Assembly (NCBI GenBank): GCA_018239895.1
Contig: JAFEGL010000022.1
Coordinates: 1 to 32,399 of the forward strand
Length of the DNA stretch: 32,399 bases
Direction: 5' to 3'
Source: Verrucomicrobiota bacterium
GTDB lineage: Bacteria > Chlamydiota > Chlamydiia > Chlamydiales > SM23-39
The notes below the pieces were generated by a model. That model did no database searches and was not told the origin of the DNA. It was given only the letters and a program-made list of their open reading frames with translations. A program made the position numbers and the translations under genes. The first letter of the stretch is position 1, and each line of letters opens with the position of its first letter. Of the stretch, positions 24,201 through 32,314 are shown piece by piece.

Positions 24201-24435
24201 CGACCACTTGCTGCAGCTCAGAATCGAGCGCCGCGCCCTCAGAGATCTGTTTTGTGTCTCTGAACGCAGCATCGATCGCTCTCAAGATCCGATCGCGTCG
24301 AAAAGGGACGAGGGTGCCGTTCCGTTTGACAACTGTGTATTGCCCCTCTTTGCTTGTTTTTTTTCCCTTCCCAGCAGAGCCCTGCAGAGGTTCCAGGAAA
24401 GATGTCGTCGTATCGTGGCTGCTTTGCTTCTTCAT
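21223..24435 (-). CDS. nrdA: Ribonucleotide reductase R1 (class I) with multiple ATP-cone domains
   Basis: 1070 residues, longer than the roughly 760 of E. coli because of the N-terminal extension, as in chlamydiae. Two clear ATP-cone regulatory domains lie at about 32-130 ([16 protein letters not shown]) and 142-240 ([18 protein letters not shown]). A third, degenerate one is at about 255-350. The catalytic barrel has C481 (QLSSCYLS), N693-C695-E697 (SNLCTEI) and C710 (AVCNLGS). The C-terminal shuttle cysteines are in GEACESCQ. It reduces ribonucleoside diphosphates to deoxy forms with NrdB. ATG 24435 has AGAGG five bases upstream. The upstream region carries palindromes that may bind NrdR. 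Confidence 0.98.
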   Translation of the reverse strand: MKKQSSHDTTTSFLEPLQGSAGKGKKTSKEGQYTVVKRNGTLVPFRRDRILRAIDAAFRDTKQISEGAALDSELQQVVEQITDVVVRQVLNLASKGASLTVEGIQDVVEVTLMKNGYHDVARDYIIYRDSRKATREGSSQNLKIYRRDKTTPTRFNPMKVASSIERAFRRARKIEDQSPDEVVGAVNLLTQKIVGEMADLAAKGDLLYIDMIEDRIERELMGERFFDVAKSYILYRAEKAQKQETISIAVDENTPVRQFQIATADSGTINISETLLRNKLAYACRGLEPAVSADELLETSIAQFYVGMKEHEVDLANIMAARVKIEKEPAYSQVASRLLLDVLYRETVGLPASDSTLLKAHKQYFKKYVKEAISLERVSPKLLDFDLDELASAIDLSRDDQFTYLGLQTLYDRYFLHHEQRRLETPQIFWMRVAMGLSLNEGEQKNKRAIEFYNVLSQFYFTSSTPTLFNSGTLHSQLSSCYLSTVMDDLHHIFKVVADDAQLSKWAGGLGNDWTNVRATGARIKGTNGTSQGVIPFLKVANDTAVAVNQGGKRKGAMCAYLETWHLDIEDFLELRKNTGDERRRTHDMNTANWIPDLFMKRVRENGWWTLFSPSDAPDLHDLYGSAFEKRYAEYEKMTENGKIKLFKRVEAIQLWRKMLSMLFETGHPWITFKDPSNIRSPQDHQGVVHSSNLCTEILLNTSVDETAVCNLGSVNLAKHIGPKGLDEKLVASTVRTAVRMLDNVIDINFYPIVEAKNANLKHRPIGLGFMGFQDALYMQNISYASHAAVEFADKSMEMISYYAILASTELAQEKGCYQTYKGSKWDRGYLPIDTVDLLEKERGVKVDVDRCSAMDWSVVRAAVKKHGMRNSNTMAIAPTATIGNITGAIPSIEPIYKHLFVKSNLSGEFTVTNPHLVERLKKLGLWDEEMIDDLKYFDGSIREIERIPSEVKNLFLTAFEIEPEWVIECAARRQKWIDMGQSLNLYLSEPSGKKLHQMYMLSWEKGLKTNYYLRTLGATQIEKSSVDINKRGLQPRWMKSKSASSNIKVEREEEKPKACTLGEACESCQ

Positions 24436-24514
24436 TGATCCTCTCTTTGGCGCAAAAAGCCCTATCTAGGCACTCTGCATACGCTTTTTAAATGTTCGTT
24501 AATTTTTGACCCAA

Positions 24515-24532
24515 CCTACCAGATCTAGTAGG
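24515..24532. promoter_or_regulatory. Palindrome upstream of nrdA, possible NrdR box 1
   Basis: CCTACCAGATCTAGTAGG is an inverted repeat broken at one pair. Its centre is about 33 bp, near three helical turns, from the next palindrome, and it lies about 80-100 bp upstream of the nrdA start. Confidence 0.4.
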
Positions 24533-24545
24533 CATTCATGATCTA

Positions 24546-24568
24546 CACAACTATATATTGTAGTTGTG
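24546..24568. promoter_or_regulatory. Palindrome upstream of nrdA, possible NrdR box 2
   Basis: Eight-base arms CACAACTA (24546-24553) and TAGTTGTG (24561-24568) surround TATATTG. The core CTATATATTGT matches the NrdR box consensus as I remember it (ACACTATATATTGTGT) at 12 of 16 positions. NrdR represses ribonucleotide reductase genes when ATP/dATP is bound, and chlamydiae encode it. Confidence 0.5.
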
Positions 24569-24859
24569 GTTTTCCAGTCCAGCAAAAACTTCACCCTCAT
24601 TTCAACACTTCAAACTGAATGGGATGGGAAACGCAAGACTACCAAAAACCCACAAACTCCGAAACGAAAATCATACAAAAAAAGAAATGGTAAGCGGAAA
24701 CTCAACAGCACATTTTTTTCCACATTCACAAATATACGTGGGATACCATCTTATCCGTCGAGTTTATTCTCCTGACGGTTAACAAATATCGCTGTGCATA
24801 GAGCCGCTGCAGACGGCACAAGGGGGCCGGGAAAAAGTGGAAAGCGCGAGCTGAGTGAA

Positions 24860-24895
24860 TCATGGGCATGATGCAGGACTTCGCCTCGGATTCTA
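24860..24895. repeat. Decayed fragment resembling the dispersed element (R6)
   Basis: GGGCATGATGCAGGACTTCG resembles the R4 end (GGCATGATGCAGGGCTCCGC). The rest is too diverged to align by eye, so this may be a remnant. Confidence 0.45.
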
Positions 24896-24937
24896 CGTTT
24901 AATACTACCAGTCTCTCCCTTCATCTATTTTTAGCTT

Positions 24938-24952
24938 GGGGGGGAAGGGGGG
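24938..24952 (+). repeat. G7 and G6 runs just upstream of pssA
   Basis: Seven G (24938-24944), AA, then six G (24947-24952) end 18 bases before the pssA ATG. Slippage here could alter promoter spacing or leader structure. Confidence 0.85.
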
Positions 24953-24970
24953 TTGTGGTATTCTGGGGAT

Positions 24971-25816
24971 ATGAAGAGGGTCTATTTAGTTCCTAATATA
25001 ATCACCGCTTTCGGCTTGGCCTGCGGCCTGTTCGTGATCTTTAAGGTCAATATGATCGAACCGGGCAGCGGCGATTATGAGGTCGTCTACACGTCGGCCC
25101 TTTTGCTGCTTGTCGCCGCCATCGCCGACTTTGTCGACGGCGCCGTCGCTAGAGCCTTCCACGCAGAGAGCGAGTTTGGCTTCGTCTTCGACTCCCTCGC
25201 CGACGCTATCTCGTTCGGCGTCGCCCCTTCAGTACTGCTGCTGAAGACTTTGTCATTGGAGCAGGGGACTTTCCTCTCGTTCTTCAGCGCCACCGGCGCC
25301 ATGGTCTATTCGCTATGCGGAGTTCTGAGGTTGGTGAGATTCAATGTGAAGGCCACTGAAGCTAAGGGAAATGCGGAGTTATTGGCCGATCAGAAGAAAC
25401 ACTTTACGGGATTGCCTATACCGGCCGGAGCTGCGGCGGCGGTTTCAGCCAATTTGTTCTTCTTGTCTCCGATGATCAAGGATTGGATCGATTTGAGCGT
25501 GGCCGACCGGTCGATTCTGCTGACCTGCTGCATGATCGTCTTGGGTTACTTCATGGTCTGCAGACTAAAATTCCCCAGCATGAAGTTCTTGCACTTCCGG
25601 ATCCCGTCGTTCCACTTGGCCTTCTTGACGGTGGTGACGGCTGTCTTTGTGTTATATGGGATTCTCTACTTCTTCCCACTAGTTTTGGCCTTCATCGCCT
25701 GGAGCTATATAGTCTTGGCGCTCATCTTGGCCATCATCCGGTTCATCGCCGGCAAAAAGTCGAAAACCTTAGAGGATTTCGAGCCTGAGCCGGACGATTT
25801 CGAGAATTCGAACTAG
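24971..25816 (+). CDS. pssA: CDP-diacylglycerol-serine O-phosphatidyltransferase
   Basis: 281 residues from ATG 24971, an integral membrane CDP-alcohol phosphotransferase making phosphatidylserine from CDP-diacylglycerol and serine. The family motif DGxxARx8Gx3Dx3D is complete: D56-G57, A60-R61, G70, D74, D78 (in DFVDGAVARAF and GFVFDSLAD). About six to eight hydrophobic helices follow, then a charged tail (KKSKTLEDFEPEPDDFENSN). The opening MKRVYLVPNIITAFGLACGL is typical of bacterial type II PssA. The frame extends to TTG 24953, but ATG 24971 has GGGG just upstream. Its TAG stop lies in the same CTAG that gives the convergent 1694-aa gene its stop. Confidence 0.96.
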   Translation: MKRVYLVPNIITAFGLACGLFVIFKVNMIEPGSGDYEVVYTSALLLLVAAIADFVDGAVARAFHAESEFGFVFDSLADAISFGVAPSVLLLKTLSLEQGTFLSFFSATGAMVYSLCGVLRLVRFNVKATEAKGNAELLADQKKHFTGLPIPAGAAAAVSANLFFLSPMIKDWIDLSVADRSILLTCCMIVLGYFMVCRLKFPSMKFLHFRIPSFHLAFLTVVTAVFVLYGILYFFPLVLAFIAWSYIVLALILAIIRFIAGKKSKTLEDFEPEPDDFENSN

Positions 25817-28800
25817 TTTTTTTTCTGTTCAGTTCTTGGGAGCAGCGGATCGATGAATTTGGCAATATCAGCTAAAAGACTTTGGGTCTTTTTCACTAGA
25901 TCTGGATCTTTATTTTTCTTGGTTTTCCGCTCTATGTAAGCGAGGGCCTCTGTTTTAAAATTTGCCAGGCCAATGGAAATTTTTTGTGCGATGAGTCTTT
26001 GAGGGCTCATATCTGTAGCATGATTGAGTTGTCTGAAAAAAGTGGTCCAATGTTCGGCCACTTCAAGCGCTCTCTCAAAAAAGAGGCATTTCCCTTTTTC
26101 GTCTTTAAGAGAGAGGATTTTGGTTGTAATTTGATCTATGATTTCAGGGAATAGATCTGAATAGGAGATAGAGGGTCTTTTCCGATAGGCGTAGAGGAAT
26201 ATATCGGCAGCTACCCGAGGGTCTTTCGACTTAAAGGTAGTCCAATTGAGGAAGTGGGAGAAATTCAAGATGCTGCTCATCAAGATGGTGTCTTTCGTTT
26301 TCAAATGCATCGGAATCGCGCTGTACGTTGGACTTGCAAAGGCCATTTCCTCGACTCGATCGATCAAAGCATACATCTGGTCGATTGTATTCCTTTCTAG
26401 GCAAGGAAAGGCACATTCTCTAAAGAAATTCACCTTGTTGACCTGATGAAACGCGAGCCGCTTGGCGAAGTCGAGAAGAGAGATGGTCTCGTTGAAGGTA
26501 TCGACTTTTTGACCTAAAGCTTTGTTCAACATCCGGATGTGGGTGATAAGGCAAAGGGCGAGCAGATCGTTTGTCTTCATTACCCCTAAGTTTCCATTGA
26601 TCTCTATTGGCAGCGTAACTTCAAGAGTCTTTTTCTTTTCCATCCAGGGATACATTCTCATGAACGCTTCGTGCAGCTTGGGGATTTGAATGCGCAAATA
26701 ATCGGGATCTTCCGATTTTCCGATGTGGGTGGATAGTTGGTATTGGATGGAGATAAAGACAATCACCGTTTGTTCAGGCGAGAAGATTTTTCTTTGGGAA
26801 GCATGGGTGAATAGGGAAAGGAGCTCTTCGACTGGGCTGGTCGTCGTGTCAAAAGAGAGGATGAAGTCGATCCATGCTTGACCCTTCTCTTCGACATATC
26901 CAGGCTTTTCGGCGATGGTACGGAGGGTTTTTACAATCAGCTGGTCCCATTTTTTCTTGTCTTGCTTCACGAGCATCTCTTTCCCAAAATGGGTGAGGGA
27001 ATTTTTGCTAGGGATTTGGCCGTGGTCTAAGAATTTATGGAAATGGCGGCAGAATCGGTCGGTCAATTTATCTTGTTGATCCCAGATTTGGGGACAGGTA
27101 ATCGAGACATAGCAGAGGGCATCGCACGATTCTCGGGCTGCTTTGCTCTTATAAAAGGCCTCTTCTCCCATTTGAGCCGCCAAAGAATCGAAGAGGTCTA
27201 GCAATTCGGGAGAGAGGGAATCGGGATGGCTATTCATGCAGAAATCGGAGAGGGTTTCGAGAGTCTCGAGGGGATCTCCTTTCCATTCGGCGAGTTTATT
27301 GATGAGCACGATTGTTAAACCATCTGGGAGGTCAAAATTGGCGTCGCGGCGATAGAACGGCTTGAGGAGTTCCCAAATTTTTTGCGGAGGTCTATCCGCC
27401 ACGCAGATAACAGCTGTTGTAAGGAGCGTATTGAAACGGAGATGGAAGGCTGTGTTGAAATATGTGGAAAAAGTGGATAAAACGCGCAGGGTCTCTTCCG
27501 GATCTTTGTTTTTTTCCAGTTCTTTTAAAGCCTTTTCAGCTAGGTCGTTGAATGACTCAAGGTTGTTTATTTTGTCTGGAGGAATTTTCGCTAAAAGTGA
27601 CCACATCGACGAGACATCCATCTGAGCGAAGGTGTCGGCATGGAGGCGAAGAAACTCAATCGCCTTGTCATATTGTTCTGCATCTACCGCTTGTCCAGCC
27701 ATCTGCTTCAGCTGAGATGGGTTCCAATCGCCTTTCTTCGAAAGCATCGAAAGGAATTCTTTAGAAGATGGGGCTTGCCCTGCGAGTTTTTGTTTGAGCG
27801 CCTCTTGAAGTTCAGGGCTGAGATGTGGGAGAGCCATTAGTTTTTTGACTTCAGGGGCAGAGAGTGTGTTTAGGTTTTTGGTCCAGAACTGTTCTATTTC
27901 GGGAATGGGGGTTTTTGCTTTCGCCAAACACTGAGAACTGAAGATAAGAAACGTAGAGAGGTTGTTTCTTGATATTTGGACGAGTCTCTCAGTCTGCCGC
28001 CATAAGAAAGAGGGGGGGGCGGCGTCGATGTCGAGCAAGTGTCTCATGAGGGGCCAATGGATCTCTGTTTGATGAGAAACATAAGCTTCAACGGCCTTTT
28101 TCGTATCGATATCTCCAAAGTCGCTTGCCTTGAGTTTGAGGAGGATGGCAAACAATTGGGGGTGTTTGGCGAGTTCCGGAGAGCGGAGAGCGCTTTTCAG
28201 TGTTTGGATGAATTCAGGTGGGCGGGGAGATTGAGATAATAATGTCAGCAGTGTCTTGGGGTTTTCTTTTTCTTCTGTCGGCGCTGGAGGAAAGAGCGTA
28301 TCTCGCAGAGAGGAAAAACGGGGCTGCGACAGAGCGCGTGAAAGGGGCGACTTCCATTTGGGGTTTTGGATGAAAGGTTGGAAAAGGGCCTGGATCGGGT
28401 TGGATTTGTTCCCATCTTGGAGCAGAGAGGGATCTTTCCACATAAATCTGGAGATAGACAGAATCGCTGTCGCGACATCGTAGCTTTGAACTTGGGCAAA
28501 TTCGAGCAGAGTGGCGAGGTAGGCTTCCCGTTTTAAGGGTAGGAAAATGAGACTCAAGATGTTGCTTCTCGTTTCGGCGTCGAAGGCCATGGCATCGATG
28601 GAATGTCCGGTGATTACTTGGAGGATTTTCCAGCATTGGAGGGAAATTCTTGGATTTTGAAGCCAAGAGGCGATTGGCAATGAGCTGAGGAGATGTCGAA
28701 TCAGGTCGTTCGAATAATCCTGTAGGCTCAATTGGTGGATCGTTTCCACGACTTGAGCAGCATGCTCAATATCTTTTACATTGTATTTTGCGACCTTCAC

Positions 28801-30897
28801 GAGAAGGTCTACCGCTTCTTTAGGAATTGTCTGTGCTTCGCAGGCCGACTTGAAACAGGAGAAAAAGAGGGGATAATCTCCCTGTTTTTCAGCTCTGTTT
28901 AAGATCGATCTGGCAAAGCCTGTCTTTTCTTCCACAGAAAAATGGGTCGAGGCTAAAAGAGTGTGAACGAGATTTGGGTTAGCATCGAGTTGTTTGTGCC
29001 AATAGCGGTTCCAGCGATCAGTTAGGTTATCATGGGGTCTTGGGATCTGGTTGAGCTGGTTTGCGAACGATTCAACATTCTTGATGGGTCTTTGCAGTGC
29101 AAAGCTGATTATGAGGTCCGGCTGTTTTTTAAGGATCTGCTGTTCGAGAAGTTGATCTATTTCAGGATCGTTCAATATTTGGGCCAATTCGATGCCGGTT
29201 TTCAGTTCAGTTGCGCTTTGAGCTTGTTGGAGAGCTCGGCGGCAGGCGTCTAAAACGAGAGGTAATCTGAAGCCTTGGGCGATGACTGCATTCAAAAAAG
29301 CAACAGGAGTTGGAGGATTGCCCATCTCTGCAATGCACTTGACTGCCTCTTCCATGTTGAGGCTTAAAAGATGCTTTTGGATTACATCGAGTTCGTCTGC
29401 TCCTAGGTCGGGAAGAGCTTGAGCGAAAAGGGGGATGAAAATAAGAGGGTCTGTGTTTTTCGACCCAATCCATTGGAAAAGGGCCGCTTTGGGAGCGACA
29501 GAGATCATCGAGCCACATTTCCTCTCGATCATTTTTCTCATGTCGACAGGCGAGCGGGGAAAGCCCATCAATCCTAAGTAGGGGACTAAGTTCTTATCTG
29601 GACCTACGAGAAGGGCCGCCGTCTCTTTCCAGGGAGGGAGCATCAGAAGCTGGCCGACCTGGAAGGGGAGCTGGAATCGGGTGGGGCTTAGGTCATCTTT
29701 GCAATCGAGGCGCGCTGTGTGGGGAGAGTCTTTGAGGTAGGTCCAAAACGCGAGAGCTCGGATCGTGGCGAAGTCGGAACCGGCGGCCTCTTCTTTGCTG
29801 TCGATCTCTTTGGAGGCGGGAACTGATTGGAACTCAGCGAGTGTTTTTGTAGCCCATATGTCGAAGCCTTCCAAAAATTTTGCTTTCTTTGGAATGTTGG
29901 AGGAAGAGATGATCGCGTGCAAATTGATCAAAAAGGCAGTTATGGCTGTGGGATTGTCAAAGTGGCGATCGATGTATTTTCTTAAGTCGGGATAAAAAGA
30001 GTGCATGGAGCCTTTCCATGCTTCGATGAATTGGGCTTCATATCTATAACTATCGGGAATCAACCCTTTCGAAATAGTTTTGACGTAGGCGCGCAGTCCA
30101 TCTCGGGTGAGGGGGATCCATTTCTCGCAGACGTAGAACTTTCTATCCTGTAAGAATTGCCAAGCCAAAGGCGCTGAATAGCCCTCAGCGGCCGTAACTT
30201 GATTCGAAGGACTCTGGCCGAGAATGGCGGGGAGTAGATTGTATTGGAAGCAATCGGCCGAGGTGACGCAGGAGGGGCGGTCTAGATTGCCCCACTCGAT
30301 CCGGATATCTAAGCTTTTGACCCCATCCTTATTTGCAAACGGGATGGTGATGAAGAGAAAATCGTCGCCGAAGTGGAGTGCATCTAACAGGGGAGATTTT
30401 AAATCATCATAGAGATTGAGCGGTTTATCTGGCGGGAGATTTTCTCTCCGTTCCCAGAAAAGCTGTCTCCCTTTGTAGGTGAAGACCCCATGTTTCTGCC
30501 GAGTGATTTTGACAGTCCTTTCAAAGGCTTTTAAGAACAGCTCTTTCACCTCTTCTTTAGAAGGGTTTCCTTTGATACGGCCTAAAAAGTCGAGGTCCCC
30601 CTCTCGTTTCTCGAGGCAAGATAAACCATCTAGCACCGAGCTGCCAGTCATCTTAAACGAATCAAGCTCGAGAAGCTGATGAAATTCGGAGACGAGTGTC
30701 TTCAAATCGAAGGGAACTTGTGTCCCTATGGAATCTTGCAAAGAGAATTTAAATTCAGAATTTAGGGGTGCTAGGAGGCATTTTAGATGATCTGGGGATA
30801 AAGGGATCCCTTCTTCGGATATGTTGATTGGATCTGAAGAGATGACCGCGTTACTGGAGGAAGCCGAGGAAGAAGAAGCTGATGAAATACTAGTCAT
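25813..30897 (-). CDS. 1694-aa helical protein with a nucleotidyltransferase-like N-terminal region; function unknown
   Basis: Residues 1-22 are Ser-rich (SSASSSSASSSN), like type III secretion substrates. Residues about 75-230 show spacing typical of a polymerase-beta-type nucleotidyltransferase: G85-S86 in KMTGSSVLDG, then D101/D103 in EGDLDFLG, then D197 in KSLDIRIEWG, followed by SADCFQYNLLPAI, which recalls the RDFTINAL region of poly(A) polymerases. From about 290 on, some 1400 residues are Leu-rich helical repeats without membrane helices, resembling an alpha-solenoid. I recognise no named family. No Shine-Dalgarno precedes ATG 30897, and the upstream DNA is very AT-rich. A C8 run (G8 on the plus strand, 28012-28019) lies near residue 960. 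It is convergent with pssA, sharing a CTAG stop. A secreted nucleotidyl-modifying effector is a hypothesis only. Confidence 0.88.
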   Translation of the reverse strand: MTSISSASSSSASSSNAVISSDPINISEEGIPLSPDHLKCLLAPLNSEFKFSLQDSIGTQVPFDLKTLVSEFHQLLELDSFKMTGSSVLDGLSCLEKREGDLDFLGRIKGNPSKEEVKELFLKAFERTVKITRQKHGVFTYKGRQLFWERRENLPPDKPLNLYDDLKSPLLDALHFGDDFLFITIPFANKDGVKSLDIRIEWGNLDRPSCVTSADCFQYNLLPAILGQSPSNQVTAAEGYSAPLAWQFLQDRKFYVCEKWIPLTRDGLRAYVKTISKGLIPDSYRYEAQFIEAWKGSMHSFYPDLRKYIDRHFDNPTAITAFLINLHAIISSSNIPKKAKFLEGFDIWATKTLAEFQSVPASKEIDSKEEAAGSDFATIRALAFWTYLKDSPHTARLDCKDDLSPTRFQLPFQVGQLLMLPPWKETAALLVGPDKNLVPYLGLMGFPRSPVDMRKMIERKCGSMISVAPKAALFQWIGSKNTDPLIFIPLFAQALPDLGADELDVIQKHLLSLNMEEAVKCIAEMGNPPTPVAFLNAVIAQGFRLPLVLDACRRALQQAQSATELKTGIELAQILNDPEIDQLLEQQILKKQPDLIISFALQRPIKNVESFANQLNQIPRPHDNLTDRWNRYWHKQLDANPNLVHTLLASTHFSVEEKTGFARSILNRAEKQGDYPLFFSCFKSACEAQTIPKEAVDLLVKVAKYNVKDIEHAAQVVETIHQLSLQDYSNDLIRHLLSSLPIASWLQNPRISLQCWKILQVITGHSIDAMAFDAETRSNILSLIFLPLKREAYLATLLEFAQVQSYDVATAILSISRFMWKDPSLLQDGNKSNPIQALFQPFIQNPKWKSPLSRALSQPRFSSLRDTLFPPAPTEEKENPKTLLTLLSQSPRPPEFIQTLKSALRSPELAKHPQLFAILLKLKASDFGDIDTKKAVEAYVSHQTEIHWPLMRHLLDIDAAPPSFLWRQTERLVQISRNNLSTFLIFSSQCLAKAKTPIPEIEQFWTKNLNTLSAPEVKKLMALPHLSPELQEALKQKLAGQAPSSKEFLSMLSKKGDWNPSQLKQMAGQAVDAEQYDKAIEFLRLHADTFAQMDVSSMWSLLAKIPPDKINNLESFNDLAEKALKELEKNKDPEETLRVLSTFSTYFNTAFHLRFNTLLTTAVICVADRPPQKIWELLKPFYRRDANFDLPDGLTIVLINKLAEWKGDPLETLETLSDFCMNSHPDSLSPELLDLFDSLAAQMGEEAFYKSKAARESCDALCYVSITCPQIWDQQDKLTDRFCRHFHKFLDHGQIPSKNSLTHFGKEMLVKQDKKKWDQLIVKTLRTIAEKPGYVEEKGQAWIDFILSFDTTTSPVEELLSLFTHASQRKIFSPEQTVIVFISIQYQLSTHIGKSEDPDYLRIQIPKLHEAFMRMYPWMEKKKTLEVTLPIEINGNLGVMKTNDLLALCLITHIRMLNKALGQKVDTFNETISLLDFAKRLAFHQVNKVNFFRECAFPCLERNTIDQMYALIDRVEEMAFASPTYSAIPMHLKTKDTILMSSILNFSHFLNWTTFKSKDPRVAADIFLYAYRKRPSISYSDLFPEIIDQITTKILSLKDEKGKCLFFERALEVAEHWTTFFRQLNHATDMSPQRLIAQKISIGLANFKTEALAYIERKTKKNKDPDLVKKTQSLLADIAKFIDPLLPRTEQKKN
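28012..28019 (-). repeat. G8/C8 homopolymer within the 1694-aa gene
   Basis: Eight G on the plus strand encode the AAPP segment of the protein near residue 960. A slip would truncate the protein after more than half its length. Confidence 0.88.
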
Positions 30898-30926
30898 AAA
30901 TAATATTAATTTTTTAATCGTCGTAT

Positions 30927-30954
30927 ATTATATGTAATTTTAAGTATTAATTAA
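30927..30954 (-). promoter_or_regulatory. Possible promoter for the 1694-aa gene
   Basis: On the minus strand TTAATT (forward 30949-30954) and TATAAT (forward 30927-30932) are 16 bp apart. The region is so AT-rich that chance matches are likely. Confidence 0.33.
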
Positions 30955-31046
30955 ATATAATTTATATTTTATATATATTAAAATTTAAATACTTATCTAT
31001 AAGCCGTTTACGTCAATAAAATTAAAATTTTATTTTGTTCGATAGT

Positions 31047-31076
31047 TTGGCAAAAAGAGCCGTGAAATGATATATT
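31047..31076 (+). promoter_or_regulatory. rmuC: Promoter for rmuC
   Basis: TTGGCA (31047-31052) and TATATT (31071-31076) are 18 bp apart, each matching the consensus at five of six positions. The expected start is near 31083, leaving a short leader containing AAGGGG before ATG 31098. Confidence 0.55.
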
Positions 31077-31097
31077 GTTTCAAAACTGAAGGGGCAT

Positions 31098-32270
31098 ATG
31101 GAACTGGGAATTCTTGTTGTAGTTGCGCTAGGGGCTTTCTTCCTCTGGATGCAAAAGGAGAGAAAATCTCTCCAAAAACAGATGCAGGAGACGTTCCAAT
31201 CGCTCTCGTTCCTTGTTTTAGAAAGGAGCAGCAAAACCTTCCTGGACCTCGCTTCGACCCACCTCGAAAAGTACCAATCGGGCGCCAAGAGCGATTTAGA
31301 GGCTCGGCAAAAAGCCATTGAGGAGTCGTTGACTCCGATCAAAGAGTCGATGAAAAAACTCGATGAGCATCAAAGAGAACTCGAGAAGAGGCGGGAGGGA
31401 GCCTACGCCTCGGTGACCAAGCAGCTAGAACTCTTGGTTCATTCAGAAAAAGAGCTGAGACTCCAGACGCAGCAGCTCTCCCAAGCGCTCCGCTCGCCCG
31501 GCGTCCGCGGCTCGTGGGGGCAAGTCCACTTGCGCCGCGTCGTCGAGCTGGCAGGGCTTTTAAACCATTGCGACTTTTCAGAACAATACACGATGGAAGC
31601 CGATGGAAAACTGCAGAGGCCTGATCTCGTCGTCCACCTGCCGGGCCAAAGACAGATCGTGATCGACGCTAAGACCCCTCTCGACGCCTACCTGGAGGCA
31701 GCTGAGACTCCGAGCGACCCCATTCGGAAAAAGAAACTGCAGGACCATTCTTCTACCCTCCGCAAACACATGAAGGATCTTGCGAACAAAGAGTATTGGA
31801 AACAGTTCGCCCCCTCGCCCGAGTATGTGATCCTCTTTTTGCCGGCCGAAGCTTTTTTTAGCGCCGCCCTTGAGGCCGATCCGACTCTCATCGAAATCGG
31901 AGCCGAGCAAAACATCATCGTCGCCACGCCGACGACGCTCATCGCCATCCTCCGCGCCGTCGCCCATGGCTGGAAGCAGGAGAGTTTGTCGAAGAGCGCC
32001 AAAGAGATCGCCAAACTGGGACAAGAACTCTACGAACGGGTCGGAACTGTCTGCGAATATTGGAATAAAGTGGGCAGGTCGCTCAACTCGGCGGTTGAGA
32101 CCTACAACCAAAGTTTGGCCTCTTTCGAGTCGCGGGTGTTAGTTTCCGCGCGCAAACTGAAAGAATCGGGCGCTGCTGCTTTCAACAAAGAGCTGCCCGA
32201 AGTGATGGAGATCGACAAGCTGGCCCGCTCCTTCCGCGTCCCTGAGTTGGCAAACGAAGAAAAAGAATAA
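31098..32270 (+). CDS. rmuC: RmuC-family DNA recombination protein
   Basis: 390 residues. An N-terminal membrane anchor (MELGILVVVALGAFFLWMQK) is followed by a coiled coil to about residue 130 and then the RmuC domain. Conserved blocks are RSPGVRGSWGQVHLRRVVEL (132-151), RPDLVVHLPG with D176, and VIDAKTPLDAY with D190 and K192, fitting a PD-(D/E)xK nuclease-like core. PAEAFFSAALEADP and ATPTTLIAILRAVAHGW are further family hallmarks. RmuC limits DNA inversions at short inverted repeats in E. coli; its exact chemistry is not settled. This is of note in a genome region full of inverted repeats. The start has AAGGGG at good spacing. It neighbours pssA in C. trachomatis (from memory). Confidence 0.96.
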   Translation: MELGILVVVALGAFFLWMQKERKSLQKQMQETFQSLSFLVLERSSKTFLDLASTHLEKYQSGAKSDLEARQKAIEESLTPIKESMKKLDEHQRELEKRREGAYASVTKQLELLVHSEKELRLQTQQLSQALRSPGVRGSWGQVHLRRVVELAGLLNHCDFSEQYTMEADGKLQRPDLVVHLPGQRQIVIDAKTPLDAYLEAAETPSDPIRKKKLQDHSSTLRKHMKDLANKEYWKQFAPSPEYVILFLPAEAFFSAALEADPTLIEIGAEQNIIVATPTTLIAILRAVAHGWKQESLSKSAKEIAKLGQELYERVGTVCEYWNKVGRSLNSAVETYNQSLASFESRVLVSARKLKESGAAAFNKELPEVMEIDKLARSFRVPELANEEKE

Positions 32271-32275
32271 GATAG

Positions 32276-32304
32276 GCCGATCTGCCGCATCGCGGCAGAT
32301 CGGC
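32276..32304 (+). terminator. Hairpin after rmuC, possible terminator
   Basis: GCCGATCTGCCGC (32276-32288), loop ATC, GCGGCAGATCGGC (32292-32304) make a perfect 13-bp stem six bases after the stop. It can be extended by ATAG/CTAT with one mismatch. It lacks a T run, so it may serve as an RNA 3' end stabiliser or be part of the adjoining repeat. Confidence 0.55.
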
Positions 32305-32314
32305 TCTATAGTTT

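Larger units (their letters stand above)
24436..24970. other. 535-bp divergent gap between nrdA and pssA
   Basis: From left to right: the nrdA leader, two palindromes (24515-24532 and 24546-24568), an A-rich stretch 24570-24780, a repeat-like fragment (24860-24895) and G runs just before pssA. Two overlapping frames near 24564-24782 have no ribosome site and no recognisable product, so I do not call them. A T7-8 run follows the A-rich part near 24709. I see no tRNA or known structured RNA. Confidence 0.6.

Noticed and set aside
24564..24782. Two overlapping 69-72 codon frames in the nrdA-pssA gap
   Set aside because: Neither has a Shine-Dalgarno site, recognisable motif or sensible composition. 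Both arise from an A-rich stretch with few stops.
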